Shown: positions 31,926 to 39,991 of the stretch, in pieces
Layout: each line of letters begins with the position of its first letter
Position numbering within the stretch: position 1 is the first letter of the stretch
From: Roseisolibacter sp. H3M3-2
GTDB taxonomy: Bacteria > Gemmatimonadota > Gemmatimonadetes > Gemmatimonadales > Gemmatimonadaceae
Assembly (NCBI RefSeq): GCF_029211165.1
Contig: NZ_JARGEK010000004.1
Location: 1-41,962 of the forward strand
Direction: 5' to 3'
Length of the DNA stretch: 41,962 bases
Made by a program: the position numbers and the translations under genes
Notes under the pieces: model-generated
What the model was told of the DNA's origin: nothing
The model's database searches: none
What the model saw: the letters and a program-made list of their open reading frames with translations, nothing else

Positions 31926-32713
31926 CCGAGGAGTGCGGCCAGGGCCTCGACGCGCGCGAAGTCGCCGTCCTCGGTGACCTTCATCGCCCGCTCGCTCCCG
32001 GGGACGACGACGACCGGGAAGCCGAGCCGCTCGCACAGCCCCGCGTCGTCGGTGGCGGCGACGCCGTCGCGCCGCGCCTCGGCGTGCGCGCGCTCGATCA
32101 TCTCGCGCGGGAACCCCTGCGGCGTCTGCACCCGCCAGAGCCGCGCCCGGTCCACCGTCGCCACGATCCGTCCCGCACCGTCGACCTCCTTCAGCGTGTC
32201 GACGACGGGGAGCGCAGGCACCGCGCCATGGCCGCGGCGGGCCTCCGCGACCACGCGCTCGATCAGCGCGTCGGGGACGAGCGGGCGCGCGGCGTCGTGG
32301 ATCAGCACCGTGCGCACCTCCTCGGGCACGTCCTCCAGCCCGTTGGCCACGCTCTCGGCGCGCTCGCGGCCGCCCGCCGACACGAGCAGGCGGTCGACGT
32401 CGCACTGGAAGAGCCAGGGCGGCGGGTCGGCGGCGTGCGAGCGCGGGAGCACGACGACCACGGTGTGCACGTCCTCGCGCGCCATGAACGTCTGCACGCT
32501 GTGCAGCAGCATCGGCTTGCCGGCGACCCAGCGGAACTGCTTCAGCTCCGCGCCGCCGGTGCGCCTCCCCTGCCCTCCTGCGACGATGACGACGCCGACG
32601 TCGCGCACGACGCCCGGCGGGGCGCCGCGCGGCTCGGGGCCGGGGCGGCTGCTGATCGCCGGCGGCGGGACGACGCGGCGCGGCGTGGAGGGCGGGAGGT
32701 CGAACTCGGGCAC
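31922..32713 (-). CDS. ispD: 2-C-methyl-D-erythritol 4-phosphate cytidylyltransferase (IspD)
   Basis: This enzyme couples MEP with CTP in the non-mevalonate isoprenoid pathway. Motifs seen are VVIVAGGQGRRTGG (nucleotide loop), IHDAARPLVP, VQTPQGF and ATDDAGLCERLG. From GTG 32713 the product has 263 residues, with a Pro-rich leader of about 38 residues. An in-frame GTG at 32608 (VRDVGVVIVAGG) would give about 228 residues, close to the family's usual size. Neither has a clear ribosome-binding site. A fused IspF domain is absent. Confidence 0.92.
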   Translation of the reverse strand: MPEFDLPPSTPRRVVPPPAISSRPGPEPRGAPPGVVRDVGVVIVAGGQGRRTGGAELKQFRWVAGKPMLLHSVQTFMAREDVHTVVVVLPRSHAADPPPWLFQCDVDRLLVSAGGRERAESVANGLEDVPEEVRTVLIHDAARPLVPDALIERVVAEARRGHGAVPALPVVDTLKEVDGAGRIVATVDRARLWRVQTPQGFPREMIERAHAEARRDGVAATDDAGLCERLGFPVVVVPGSERAMKVTEDGDFARVEALAALLG

Positions 32714-32736
32714 GGCGGAAGTCTAACCGCGCCGGC

Positions 32737-34134
32737 TCACGAGAAGATCCGTTCGAAGAGGTCGCGCACCGTCCGCACGCCGACCGCGCGGATCCCCGCC
32801 GGCGCGCGCCGCGGCACGCCGCGCTCGGCGACGTACGCCACCGTCATCCCCATCTTCGCCGCCTCGGCGAGGCGCCGCTCCGTCTGCGACACCGGCCGGA
32901 TCTCGCCCCCGAGCCCCACCTCGCCGAGGAACACCGCCTCGCGCGGGAGGGCGCGGTCGTAGACGCTGGACGCCAGCGCGGCCGCCACGGCGAGGTCGCC
33001 GGCCGGCTCCTGCAGCCGCATCCCGCCGACGACGTTCAGGAAGACGTCGAGCTGCGCGAAGTTGAGCCCCGCGCGCTTGTCGAGGACCGCCAGCAGGAGC
33101 GCGAGCCGCCGCCCGTCGTAGCCGGTCGCGACGCGCTGCGGCGTGCCGAAGCCGGCCTTCGCGGCCAACCCCTGGATCTCGACCAGCACCGGGCGCGTCC
33201 CCTCCATGAGCGCGGTCACCGCGCTGCCGGACGCCGCGTGCTCGCGGTCGCCCAGGAACAGCTCCGACGGGTTCTCGACGGCGACCAGCCCGCCCTGCGT
33301 CATGCGGAAGACGCCGATCTCGTCGACCGAGCCGAAACGGTTCTTGGTCGCGCGCAGCACGCGGTGGTCGAGCGTGCTCTCCCCCTCGAAGTAGAGCACC
33401 GTGTCGACGATGTGCTCGAGCGTCTTGGGGCCGGCGATCCCGCCGCCCTTCGTGACGTGCCCGACGACGAAGGTCGCGGTCCCGGTCTCCTTCGCGAAGC
33501 GCATGAGGCGCGCGGCGCATTCCCTTACCTGGCCGACGTTTCCGGGCGCGCCCTCGAGGTCCTGCGTGAACACCGTCTGGATCGAGTCGACGATCATCAG
33601 GTCGGGCGCGCTCGCGGTGCCGGTGGCGATCATCGTCTCGAGCAGCGTCTCGCTGAGCAGCGCGACGTCGCCCGCGGGCTCGTCGAGCCGGTCGGCGCGC
33701 AGCTTAACCTGCAGCGGCGACTCCTCGCCCGACACGTACAGCGTGCTCCGCCCCGTCTGCTGCAGCCGCGCGGCGATCTGGAGGAGCAGCGTCGACTTGC
33801 CGATCCCCGGCTCGCCGCCGACGAGCACCATCGACCCCGGCACGATCCCGCCGCCGAGCACGAAGTCGAACTCCTGCAGCCCGGTCGTCCACCGCTCCCG
33901 CTCCGAGCCCGACACGTCGCGCAGCCGCGGCGCCGCCGCGACGCTCCCCCCCTCGCCGAGCGTCGCGCTGCCGCCCATGCGACGCGCGGACCCCGCGCCC
34001 TTGGCGGCGATCTTCGGGGCGGCGGCCTCCTCGACGAGCGTGTTCCACCCGCCGCAGGTGTCGCAGCGCCCCTGCCACTTGCTGTAGTCGGCGCCGCAGT
34101 CGGTGCAGCGGTAGACGGTCTTCGTCTTGGCCAT
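32737..34134 (-). CDS. radA: DNA repair protein RadA
   Basis: This branch-migration ATPase is related to RecA and helps resolve recombination intermediates. The 465 residues have a zinc finger (Cys10, 13, 24, 27 in CTDCGADYSKWQGRCDTC), Walker A GGEPGIGKST (106-115), the RadA-specific KNRFG (264-268) and a C-terminal Lon-protease-like domain without a visible catalytic site. ATG 34134 is chosen because MAKTKTVYRC is the family start; an upstream ATG adds repeat-derived sequence. A heptamer repeat locus separates it from dnaB. Confidence 0.96.
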   Translation of the reverse strand: MAKTKTVYRCTDCGADYSKWQGRCDTCGGWNTLVEEAAAPKIAAKGAGSARRMGGSATLGEGGSVAAAPRLRDVSGSERERWTTGLQEFDFVLGGGIVPGSMVLVGGEPGIGKSTLLLQIAARLQQTGRSTLYVSGEESPLQVKLRADRLDEPAGDVALLSETLLETMIATGTASAPDLMIVDSIQTVFTQDLEGAPGNVGQVRECAARLMRFAKETGTATFVVGHVTKGGGIAGPKTLEHIVDTVLYFEGESTLDHRVLRATKNRFGSVDEIGVFRMTQGGLVAVENPSELFLGDREHAASGSAVTALMEGTRPVLVEIQGLAAKAGFGTPQRVATGYDGRRLALLLAVLDKRAGLNFAQLDVFLNVVGGMRLQEPAGDLAVAAALASSVYDRALPREAVFLGEVGLGGEIRPVSQTERRLAEAAKMGMTVAYVAERGVPRRAPAGIRAVGVRTVRDLFERIFS

Positions 34135-34139
34135 TGGGA

Positions 34140-34174
34140 GAGCGTCGAGCGGTGAGCGTCGAGCGTCGAGGGGT
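34140..34174 (+). repeat. Heptamer array A-left upstream of radA
   Basis: Five consecutive 7-bp units fit GAGCGNN on the plus strand: three read GAGCGTC (34140, 34154, 34161), one GAGCGGT (34147), and the last GAGGGGT (34168). An inverted array lies at 34255-34289. The radA start codon is just below it. Confidence 0.7.
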
Positions 34175-34254
34175 GTCCTCGAAGCGCGCCCGTCCCCGCC
34201 ACCGATCATACACCGAAGGCGACTCGAGGTGCTACCCGTCGGACGCGCGTCGGG

Positions 34255-34289
34255 GCCCCTCGACGCTCATCGCTCGACGCTCGACTCTA
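34255..34289 (-). repeat. Heptamer array A-right at the dnaB stop codon
   Basis: Read on the minus strand from the dnaB TAG, the units are TAGAGTC, GAGCGTC, GAGCGAT, GAGCGTC and a final GAGGGGC. This is the same pattern and the same ending as the left array, in opposite orientation with about 80 bp between. Transcripts could pair the two arrays over about 25 bp with few mismatches. Confidence 0.7.
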
Positions 34290-35705
34290 CTCGCCCTGGT
34301 AGTGCTGCCCGCGGGCGACGCTCTCGAAGCGCGTGTACTGCTTGTGGAAGAACAGCGGCACGCTCCCGATCGGGCCGTTGCGCTGCTTGCCGATGATCAC
34401 CTCGGCCTTCCCCTCGACGCTCGGGTCCTTCAGGACGCCGTTCTCGCGCTCCGCGTAGACCTCCTCGCGGAACAGGAACATGATGAGGTCCGCGTCCTGC
34501 TCGATGGCGCCCGACTCGCGCAGGTCGGAGAGGACGGGGCGGCCGCGCTCGGAGCCGGCGCGGCTGTCGACGGCGCGCGAGAGCTGCGAGAGCGCGATCA
34601 CCGGCACGCTCAGCTCCTTGGCCAGCGCCTTGAGGCCGCGCGAGATCTGCGACACCTCCTGCTGCCGGTTCTCCGCCGACGGGCCGGTCATGAGCTGGAG
34701 GTAGTCGACCATGATCAGGTCGAGCCCGTGGTCGGACTTGAGCCGGCGCGCCTTCGACCGCATCTCGAGCACCGTGATGCCCGGCGTGTCGTCGATGAAC
34801 ACCGGCGCGTGCGAGAGGATGCCGGCCGCGCGCGCGAGGCGCGGGTAGTCGTCGTCGCGCAGGCGCCCCTTGCGGAGCGTCTGCGCGTCGATGCGCGCCT
34901 CGCTCGTGAGCATGCGCTGCACGAGCGAGTCCTTGCTCATCTCCAGCGAGAAGAAGGCGACCGACTTCTGCTCGGTGATGGCGACGTGCTGCGCGATGTT
35001 CAGCGTGAACGCCGTCTTCCCCATCGACGGGCGCGCGGCGACGATGACGAGGTCCGAGGGCTGGAAGCCCGACGTCATCTCGTCGAGGTCGCGGAAGCCG
35101 GTGGCGACGCCGGTGACGGCGTTCCCCGCGCGGCTCTGCGCCTCGATGCGCTCCATCGCCGGCCAGAGCAGCTCCTTGATGCGGGTGAAGTTCCCGCTGT
35201 TCTGCTGCTCGCCGATCTGGAAGATCTTCGCCTCGGCCTCGTCGAGCAGCTCGCCGGCGAGGCGGCGGCCGTCGAACGCCTCGGTGACGATCCCGGTCGA
35301 GACCTCGATGAGGCGGCGCAGGAGCGCCTTCTCGCGGACGATCTTCGCGTGGTACTCGACGTTGGCCGACGTCGGCACCGCGTCGATGAGGAACGCGACG
35401 TAGTCCTTGCCGCCGCTGGCCTCGAGCTCGCCCCGCCGCGCCAGCTCGTCGGCCAGCGTCAGCGGGTCGACGACCTCGCCGCGCTCCCCGATCGAGAGCA
35501 TCGCGCGGAAGATCCGGCGGTGCCCCTCGCGGTAGAACATCGTGTCGTCGACGTGCTCGGCGGCGCGGAGGATCGCGTCCTGGTCGAGCAGCATGGCGCC
35601 GAGCACCGCCTGCTCCGCCTCCTCGGTGTACGGGGGGCGGCGGTCGCGGTACGGGTCAACGCGCGGCGGAGGCGCGATCGAGAATTCGACGGGCGAGCTG
35701 GACAT
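34287..35705 (-). CDS. dnaB: Replicative DNA helicase (DnaB)
   Basis: This ring helicase unwinds DNA at the replication fork. The 472 residues have the N-terminal primase-interaction domain from about 25 (EEAEQAVLGAMLLD), a linker, Walker A ARPSMGKTAF (224-233), Walker B LDLIMVDYLQLM, and the DLRESGAIEQDADLIMFLFR region. No intein is present. The only start codon before the core is ATG 35705, which makes it overlap the 3' end of the glycosylase gene by 50 bp in another frame. Confidence 0.96.
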   Translation of the reverse strand: MSSSPVEFSIAPPPRVDPYRDRRPPYTEEAEQAVLGAMLLDQDAILRAAEHVDDTMFYREGHRRIFRAMLSIGERGEVVDPLTLADELARRGELEASGGKDYVAFLIDAVPTSANVEYHAKIVREKALLRRLIEVSTGIVTEAFDGRRLAGELLDEAEAKIFQIGEQQNSGNFTRIKELLWPAMERIEAQSRAGNAVTGVATGFRDLDEMTSGFQPSDLVIVAARPSMGKTAFTLNIAQHVAITEQKSVAFFSLEMSKDSLVQRMLTSEARIDAQTLRKGRLRDDDYPRLARAAGILSHAPVFIDDTPGITVLEMRSKARRLKSDHGLDLIMVDYLQLMTGPSAENRQQEVSQISRGLKALAKELSVPVIALSQLSRAVDSRAGSERGRPVLSDLRESGAIEQDADLIMFLFREEVYAERENGVLKDPSVEGKAEVIIGKQRNGPIGSVPLFFHKQYTRFESVARGQHYQGE

Positions 35706-36747
35706 CTTCCCAGGTGGGCCGCTTCCAGGCAGGGTTGCGCAGCAGCGCGGCGGGGTGGTACGTCGCGATCAGCGGCACCCCGCGGTAGAGGTGCACCTGC
35801 CCACGCAGCTTCCCGATGCCGAGCTTCGTGCCGAGGAGCGTCTGCGCGGCGAAGTTCCCCACGGTGAGGATGACCTTCGGGCGCACCAGCTCGAGTTGGC
35901 GGACGAGGTACGGGCTGCAGGCCTCGACCTCGTCGGGGGTGGGGTTCCGGTTTCCGGGAGGGCGGTGCTTCACCACGTTGCAGATGAAGACGTCCTCCCG
36001 GGCCAACTTGATGGCCGCGAGAATCTTGGTCAACAGCTGCCCGCTCGCCCCCACGAAGGGGCGGCCGCTCGCGTCCTCGTCGGCGCCCGGCGCCTCCCCC
36101 ACGACGACGAAGTCGGCGTCGGGGTTACCCTCCCCCGGCACACCGTGGGTGGCCGTCTTGTAGAGGGGACAGCGGGTGCAGCCGAGCACGGTGCGGGCGA
36201 TCTCGTCGAGGTCGCGCAGGTGGTCCATCGGCCCGGCCAGCAGGTCGCCCGTCCCCTCGGCGACCACCCCGATCGGTACGTCGGTGCCCGGGTAGAGCTG
36301 GCCCGCGCGCACGGTCGCCGGGGCGGGCTCGGCTTTCGGCGCCGCCTCGTCGGGGATCGGCTGGGCGGCGCCGGTCGCCCGCAGGGTGGCCCGCCAGTCG
36401 CCGCGCTCGATGCTCTCCTGCGGGACCTCGGGCGCGACGGCGCCGCGGTCGGTCATCTCGGGCTCGACGGCGCGCTGCGGGGGGAGCGCCTGGACGCCCG
36501 GCTCCCCCTCGCCACGCAGCCGCGGGTGGTCGGCCGGCGCCGGCGCGTCCCCGGCGGGCGGGGGCGGGGCGTCGCCGCCGAGTGGCCGCATCGGGGCGGA
36601 CGGCTTCGCGATCGGGACGCCCGGGGCGCGGGCGGCGCCCAGCACCCCCAGGACGTCGTCCACGGTCATCCCGTCGAGCACCAGCTCGGACTCGCCCAGC
36701 TCGCGGCGCTGCTCGAGGTAGCGGCGGAGCCGCTCGCGTGCGTCCAT
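35656..36747 (-). CDS. udg: Uracil-DNA glycosylase, family 4-like, with Pro-rich N-terminus
   Basis: This enzyme removes uracil from DNA. The catalytic part starts near residue 180: GEAPGADEDASGRPFVGASGQLL (217-239) is the family-4 active-site segment and ATYHPAALLRNP the C-terminal motif. Iron-sulfur cysteines Cys190, 193 (CTRC) and 277 (VEACSPYL) are present. The position usually Cys in KCRPP is His261 (VVKHRPPGNR), with Cys256 nearby. About 170 residues before the domain are Pro/Ala-rich with no recognised fold. ATG 36747 has GGAGGAGGGAGG directly upstream. The 3' end overlaps dnaB by 50 bp. Confidence 0.9.
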   Translation of the reverse strand: MDARERLRRYLEQRRELGESELVLDGMTVDDVLGVLGAARAPGVPIAKPSAPMRPLGGDAPPPPAGDAPAPADHPRLRGEGEPGVQALPPQRAVEPEMTDRGAVAPEVPQESIERGDWRATLRATGAAQPIPDEAAPKAEPAPATVRAGQLYPGTDVPIGVVAEGTGDLLAGPMDHLRDLDEIARTVLGCTRCPLYKTATHGVPGEGNPDADFVVVGEAPGADEDASGRPFVGASGQLLTKILAAIKLAREDVFICNVVKHRPPGNRNPTPDEVEACSPYLVRQLELVRPKVILTVGNFAAQTLLGTKLGIGKLRGQVHLYRGVPLIATYHPAALLRNPAWKRPTWEDVQLARRILDRASAAR

Positions 36748-36764
36748 CCTCCCTCCTCCGTCCG

Positions 36765-37979
36765 TCAGCGCGCGCGGCGCGCGGCGAGCAGCGTCCCCAC
36801 CCGGTCCAGGATCGCGTCGGCGACGTCGCGCTTGGGGAGCAGCGCGAGCGGCGCGACGGCGCCGTCGGGGGTCAGGAAGGTGACGCGGTTGGTCTCGACG
36901 CCGAACCCCGCGCCGGGCTCGGTCGCGTCGTTCAGTACGATGAGGTCCAGCCCCTTCGACGCGAGCTTCTTGCGCGCGTTCGCCTCGAGATCCGTCGTCT
37001 CGAGCGCGAAGCCGACGACGACGGCGCCGGGGCGGCGCAGGTCGCGCGTCCCGGCGAGGATGTCGTCGTTGGCCGTCAGCGCGATGGAGAGGGCGCCGTC
37101 GCCGCGCTTGATCTTCTGCGTTGCGACCTGCGCGGGGCGGAAGTCGGCGGGCGCGGCGGCCATCACCAGCGCGTCGGCGTCGGGGAGCGCGGCCGCCACC
37201 GCGTCGCGCAGCTCGGCGGTGCTCTCGATCGCCACCGCGCGCACGCCGGCCGGCACCGGCACCTGCAGCGGCCCGTGGACGAGCGTCACGTCGGCGCCGC
37301 GGCGCCAGGCGGCGGCCGCGAGCTCGACGCCCATGCGCCCTGAGCTGTGGTTGGTCAGGTAGCGCACCGGGTCCAGCGCCTCGCGCGTCGGCCCGGCGGT
37401 GACGACCACGCGGCGCCCGGCGAGCGATGCGTCGCGGTCGAGCAGGCGTCCGACGTGCGCGAGGATCGTCTCGGGCTCGGGCATGCGCCCCGGGCCGCTC
37501 CCCTCGCCCACCGCCAGAGGGCCGTCGTCGGGCGACAGCACGTGGTAGCCGATCGCGCGCGCGTGGTCGGCGTTCGCCCGGACCTGCGGGTGCGCCCACA
37601 TGCGGTCGTTCATCGCCGGCACCAGCAGCACCGGCGCCGGCGTGGCGAGCAGGCACGCCGACAGCAGGTCGTCGGCGTGGCCGCCGGCCGCGCGCGCCAG
37701 GAAGTCGGCGGTGCACGGCGCCACCACCACCGCGTCGGCGGCGCGCGCGAGCCTGATGTGGTCGAGCGCGTGCCCGGGCGCGATGAGCGCCGTGTGCACG
37801 GGGCGCCCGGTGAGCGCCTCGAGCGTCACGGCGCCCACGAACTCGGTCGCGCTGCGCGTCATGACGACGTCGACCTCGGCGCCCGCCTGCTGGAGCAGGC
37901 GGGCCAGCCACGCCGCCTTGTAGCTGGCGATCCCGCCGGTGATCCCGAGGAGGACCCGGCGGCCCTGGAAGGGGCGCAC
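36765..37979 (-). CDS. coaBC: Bifunctional phosphopantothenoylcysteine synthase/decarboxylase (CoaBC)
   Basis: This enzyme makes 4'-phosphopantetheine for coenzyme A. The N-terminal flavoprotein decarboxylase half (1-180) shows LLGITGGIASYKA, the catalytic His in HALDHIRLARAADAVVVAP and PAMNDRMW. The C-terminal synthase half shows VVVTAGPTREALDPVRYLTNHSSGRMG and the later NDIL-type nucleotide segment. I chose GTG 37979 (404 residues), 17 nt after the rpoZ stop, because no ATG lies upstream of the core in this frame. The exact start is uncertain by a few codons. Confidence 0.93.
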   Translation of the reverse strand: MRPFQGRRVLLGITGGIASYKAAWLARLLQQAGAEVDVVMTRSATEFVGAVTLEALTGRPVHTALIAPGHALDHIRLARAADAVVVAPCTADFLARAAGGHADDLLSACLLATPAPVLLVPAMNDRMWAHPQVRANADHARAIGYHVLSPDDGPLAVGEGSGPGRMPEPETILAHVGRLLDRDASLAGRRVVVTAGPTREALDPVRYLTNHSSGRMGVELAAAAWRRGADVTLVHGPLQVPVPAGVRAVAIESTAELRDAVAAALPDADALVMAAAPADFRPAQVATQKIKRGDGALSIALTANDDILAGTRDLRRPGAVVVGFALETTDLEANARKKLASKGLDLIVLNDATEPGAGFGVETNRVTFLTPDGAVAPLALLPKRDVADAILDRVGTLLAARRAR

Positions 37980-37996
37980 GGCGGGACCGGCGGGGC

Positions 37997-38212
37997 TCAG
38001 CCCTCGCCGCCGCGACGGCGCGGCACCACCTGGTAGTCGATGTTCCCCGCCGACAGCTCCTCGAGCGCGCGGGTCGTCAGCTTCTTCTCCCCCGAGCGGC
38101 CGGGGACGCGCGGGAACTCGTTCAGCACGCGCGCGTACTTGGCCGCCACCAGCACCGCGAGGTACTTGTTGGCGGAGTGCTTCGCGATCTCGTTCGGCGT
38201 GAAGACCTGCAT
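37997..38212 (-). CDS. rpoZ: RNA polymerase omega subunit
   Basis: This small subunit helps beta-prime fold and join RNA polymerase. The 71 residues include IAKHSANKYLAVLVAAKYARVLNE, the conserved omega helix, and LTTRALEELSAGNI. The order gmk-rpoZ-coaBC is widely conserved. ATG 38212 has AGGGAGAG about 5 nt upstream. The C-terminal PRRRGGEG end is a short basic tail. Confidence 0.93.
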   Translation of the reverse strand: MQVFTPNEIAKHSANKYLAVLVAAKYARVLNEFPRVPGRSGEKKLTTRALEELSAGNIDYQVVPRRRGGEG

Positions 38213-38232
38213 GGCTCTCTCCCTGTGACGGT

Positions 38233-38886
38233 TCAGCGGGCGGCGGCGTGCGGGACGCCGTCGAGCCCGCGCTCGATCTCGGCGATGAGGACCGCGACCT
38301 GGTCCTCGAGCGCGCGCAGCCGCGACCGGCGCGCACTCTCGGCGTCGAGGATCGCCGCGACCTGCGCGACCGCGCGGTCGAGGTCCTCGTTGACGACGAC
38401 GTACTGGTAGTCCTCGATCGCGCGCAGCTCCTCGCGCGCGTTGCGCAGGCGGAGCGCCAGCGCCTCCGGCCCCTCGGTCGAGCGCGCGGCCAGCCGGTCG
38501 CGCAGCACCTCGGCCGACGGCGGCAGCACGAACACGAGCACCGACGACGGGAACGCGGCGTGGAACGCCTTCGCCCCCTGCACGTCGATGTCCATGATGA
38601 CGTGCCGCCCCTCGTCGAGCACGCGCTGGACCTCGCTCTTGAGCGTGCCGTAGAGGTTCCCGTGCACCTCCGCCCACTCGGCGAAGTCGCCGCCGCGGCG
38701 CCGCGCCTCGAACGCGTCGCGCGACAGGAAGTGGTAGTCCACCCCGTCGCGCTCCGCGCCGCGCGGCGCCCGCGTCGTACACGAGACCGAGTAGCCGAGG
38801 TCCTTGCGCGTCGCCAGCAGGCGCCGGGCGATCGTGGTCTTGCCGCCGCCCGAGGGCGCCGAGAGGATGACCGGGAAGTGGATCAC
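38233..38886 (-). CDS. gmk: Guanylate kinase
   Basis: This enzyme phosphorylates GMP to GDP. The 217 residues show the P-loop SAPSGGGKTTIARRL (9-23), the GMP-binding SCTTRAPRGAERDGVDYHF and the lid region DIDVQGAKAF. The start GTG 38886 overlaps the yicC stop as GTGA. Compared with E. coli (207 residues), a short C-terminal extension is present. Confidence 0.96.
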   Translation of the reverse strand: MIHFPVILSAPSGGGKTTIARRLLATRKDLGYSVSCTTRAPRGAERDGVDYHFLSRDAFEARRRGGDFAEWAEVHGNLYGTLKSEVQRVLDEGRHVIMDIDVQGAKAFHAAFPSSVLVFVLPPSAEVLRDRLAARSTEGPEALALRLRNAREELRAIEDYQYVVVNEDLDRAVAQVAAILDAESARRSRLRALEDQVAVLIAEIERGLDGVPHAAAR

Positions 38887-39764
38887 TCGACGTTCTCCAC
38901 CTGCTCGCGGATCCGCTCCAGCTCCTCCTTCACGAGCACGACGTCGTGCAGCATGGCGGCGTCGTTGGCCTTGCTGCCGGTGGTGTTCGCCTCGCGCAGC
39001 ATCTCCTGCAGCAGGAAGCCGAGGCGCTTGCCGACCTGATCGCCCGGCGCGGCCAGCGCGGCGCGGAAGGCGGCGACGTGCGAGCGGAAGCGGTCCATCT
39101 CCTCGCTCACGTCGAGCCGGTCGGCGAGGATCGCGATCTCCTGCGTCATGCGCTGCGCGTCCACCGCCACGCCCTCGGCAAGCTCGCGCACCGCGGCGCG
39201 CAGCCGGTCGCGCTGCTCGACGAGGCGCTGCGGCGCGCGCGCGGCCAGGCGCTCCACCGCCCCCTCGACGATCGCGATGCGGTCGAGGAGCACGGTCGCC
39301 AGGCGCCGCCCCTCCTCCTCGCGCATGGCGGTCAGCGCGGCGGCCGCCCGCTCGACGATCGGCAGGAACTCCTCGGCGGTCGCCTCGGGCTCGTCGGCCG
39401 TCGCGGTCGCGACCACGTCGGGGAGCCGCAGCACGGTCGCGACGTCGAGGGTGTCGGCCAGCCCGTGCCGCGCGGCCAGCGCGCGCAGCTGCCCCACGTA
39501 GCCGGCGAAGCGCGCCTCGTCGATCCGCAGCCCCTCCTCCGCCTCCGCGGCCTCGCGCTCGTGCCGCGCGTACAGCGTGACGTGCCCGCGGGCGATCCGC
39601 TGCCGCAGCAGCTCGCGCACCTCGGACTCCCAGCGCGCCAGCGGCGACGGGAGCTTGAGGCTGGGGCTGAAGAAGCGGTGGTTGACGGTCCGGACCTCCA
39701 CGGTGACGCGCGCGTGCCCCACGCGCCCGTCGGCGGTCCCGAACCCGGTCATGCTGCGAATCAT
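38883..39764 (-). CDS. yicC: YicC-family endoribonuclease
   Basis: Proteins of this family are involved in RNA decay and stress survival, and E. coli YicC has reported endoribonuclease activity. The 293 residues begin MIRSMTGFG, the family hallmark. They have the conserved VRTVNHRFF segment (26-34), and end in the C-terminal domain with VGKRLGFLLQEMLREANTTGSKANDA. It heads the operon yicC-gmk-rpoZ-coaBC. The predicted promoter places the start of transcription about 6 nt before this ATG. Confidence 0.95.
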   Translation of the reverse strand: MIRSMTGFGTADGRVGHARVTVEVRTVNHRFFSPSLKLPSPLARWESEVRELLRQRIARGHVTLYARHEREAAEAEEGLRIDEARFAGYVGQLRALAARHGLADTLDVATVLRLPDVVATATADEPEATAEEFLPIVERAAAALTAMREEEGRRLATVLLDRIAIVEGAVERLAARAPQRLVEQRDRLRAAVRELAEGVAVDAQRMTQEIAILADRLDVSEEMDRFRSHVAAFRAALAAPGDQVGKRLGFLLQEMLREANTTGSKANDAAMLHDVVLVKEELERIREQVENVE

Positions 39765-39776
39765 GGTGAACCGCGC

Positions 39777-39805
39777 AAGCTATTGGGGCGCAACGACCTG
39801 GTCAA
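39777..39805 (-). promoter_or_regulatory. Predicted sigma70-type promoter of yicC-gmk-rpoZ-coaBC
   Basis: TTGACC (39805-39800) and TAGCTT (39782-39777) are separated by 17 nt. Predicted start is near 39770, with the yicC ATG at 39764, so the mRNA would be nearly leaderless. The -10 hexamer is identical to that predicted for mdh. Confidence 0.6.
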
Positions 39806-39873
39806 TACGGAGGGCCGAGCTTCGTCGGCGGGCGAGCGCCACGCGGCAGGTCGGCGTCGGCGCGGGGCAGCCC

Positions 39874-39928
39874 GAGCGGCGAGCGCCGAGCGCCGAGGAG
39901 CCCGCTCCGCGCTCGGCGCTCCGCGCTC
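39874..39928. repeat. Heptamer inverted array B upstream of yicC
   Basis: Four 7-bp units on the plus strand (39874-39901: GAGCGGC, then GAGCGCC twice, then GAGGAGC) run straight into four units on the minus strand (39928-39901: GAGCGCG, GAGCGCC, GAGCGCG, GAGCGGG), sharing the base at 39901. The structure is a near-perfect 55-bp hairpin built from GAGCGNN, the same pattern as locus A. It lies between the outer-membrane gene and the yicC promoter. Confidence 0.7.
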
Positions 39929-39991
39929 GGCCCGCGCTACGAACCGGGTGGCACGGGTCACCAGGCACCGCGGTTCGAGGAACCCTGGATC

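Noticed and set aside
34140-34289. CRISPR array
   Set aside because: Units are 7 bp with no spacers, the arrays are inverted to each other, and no cas genes are present.
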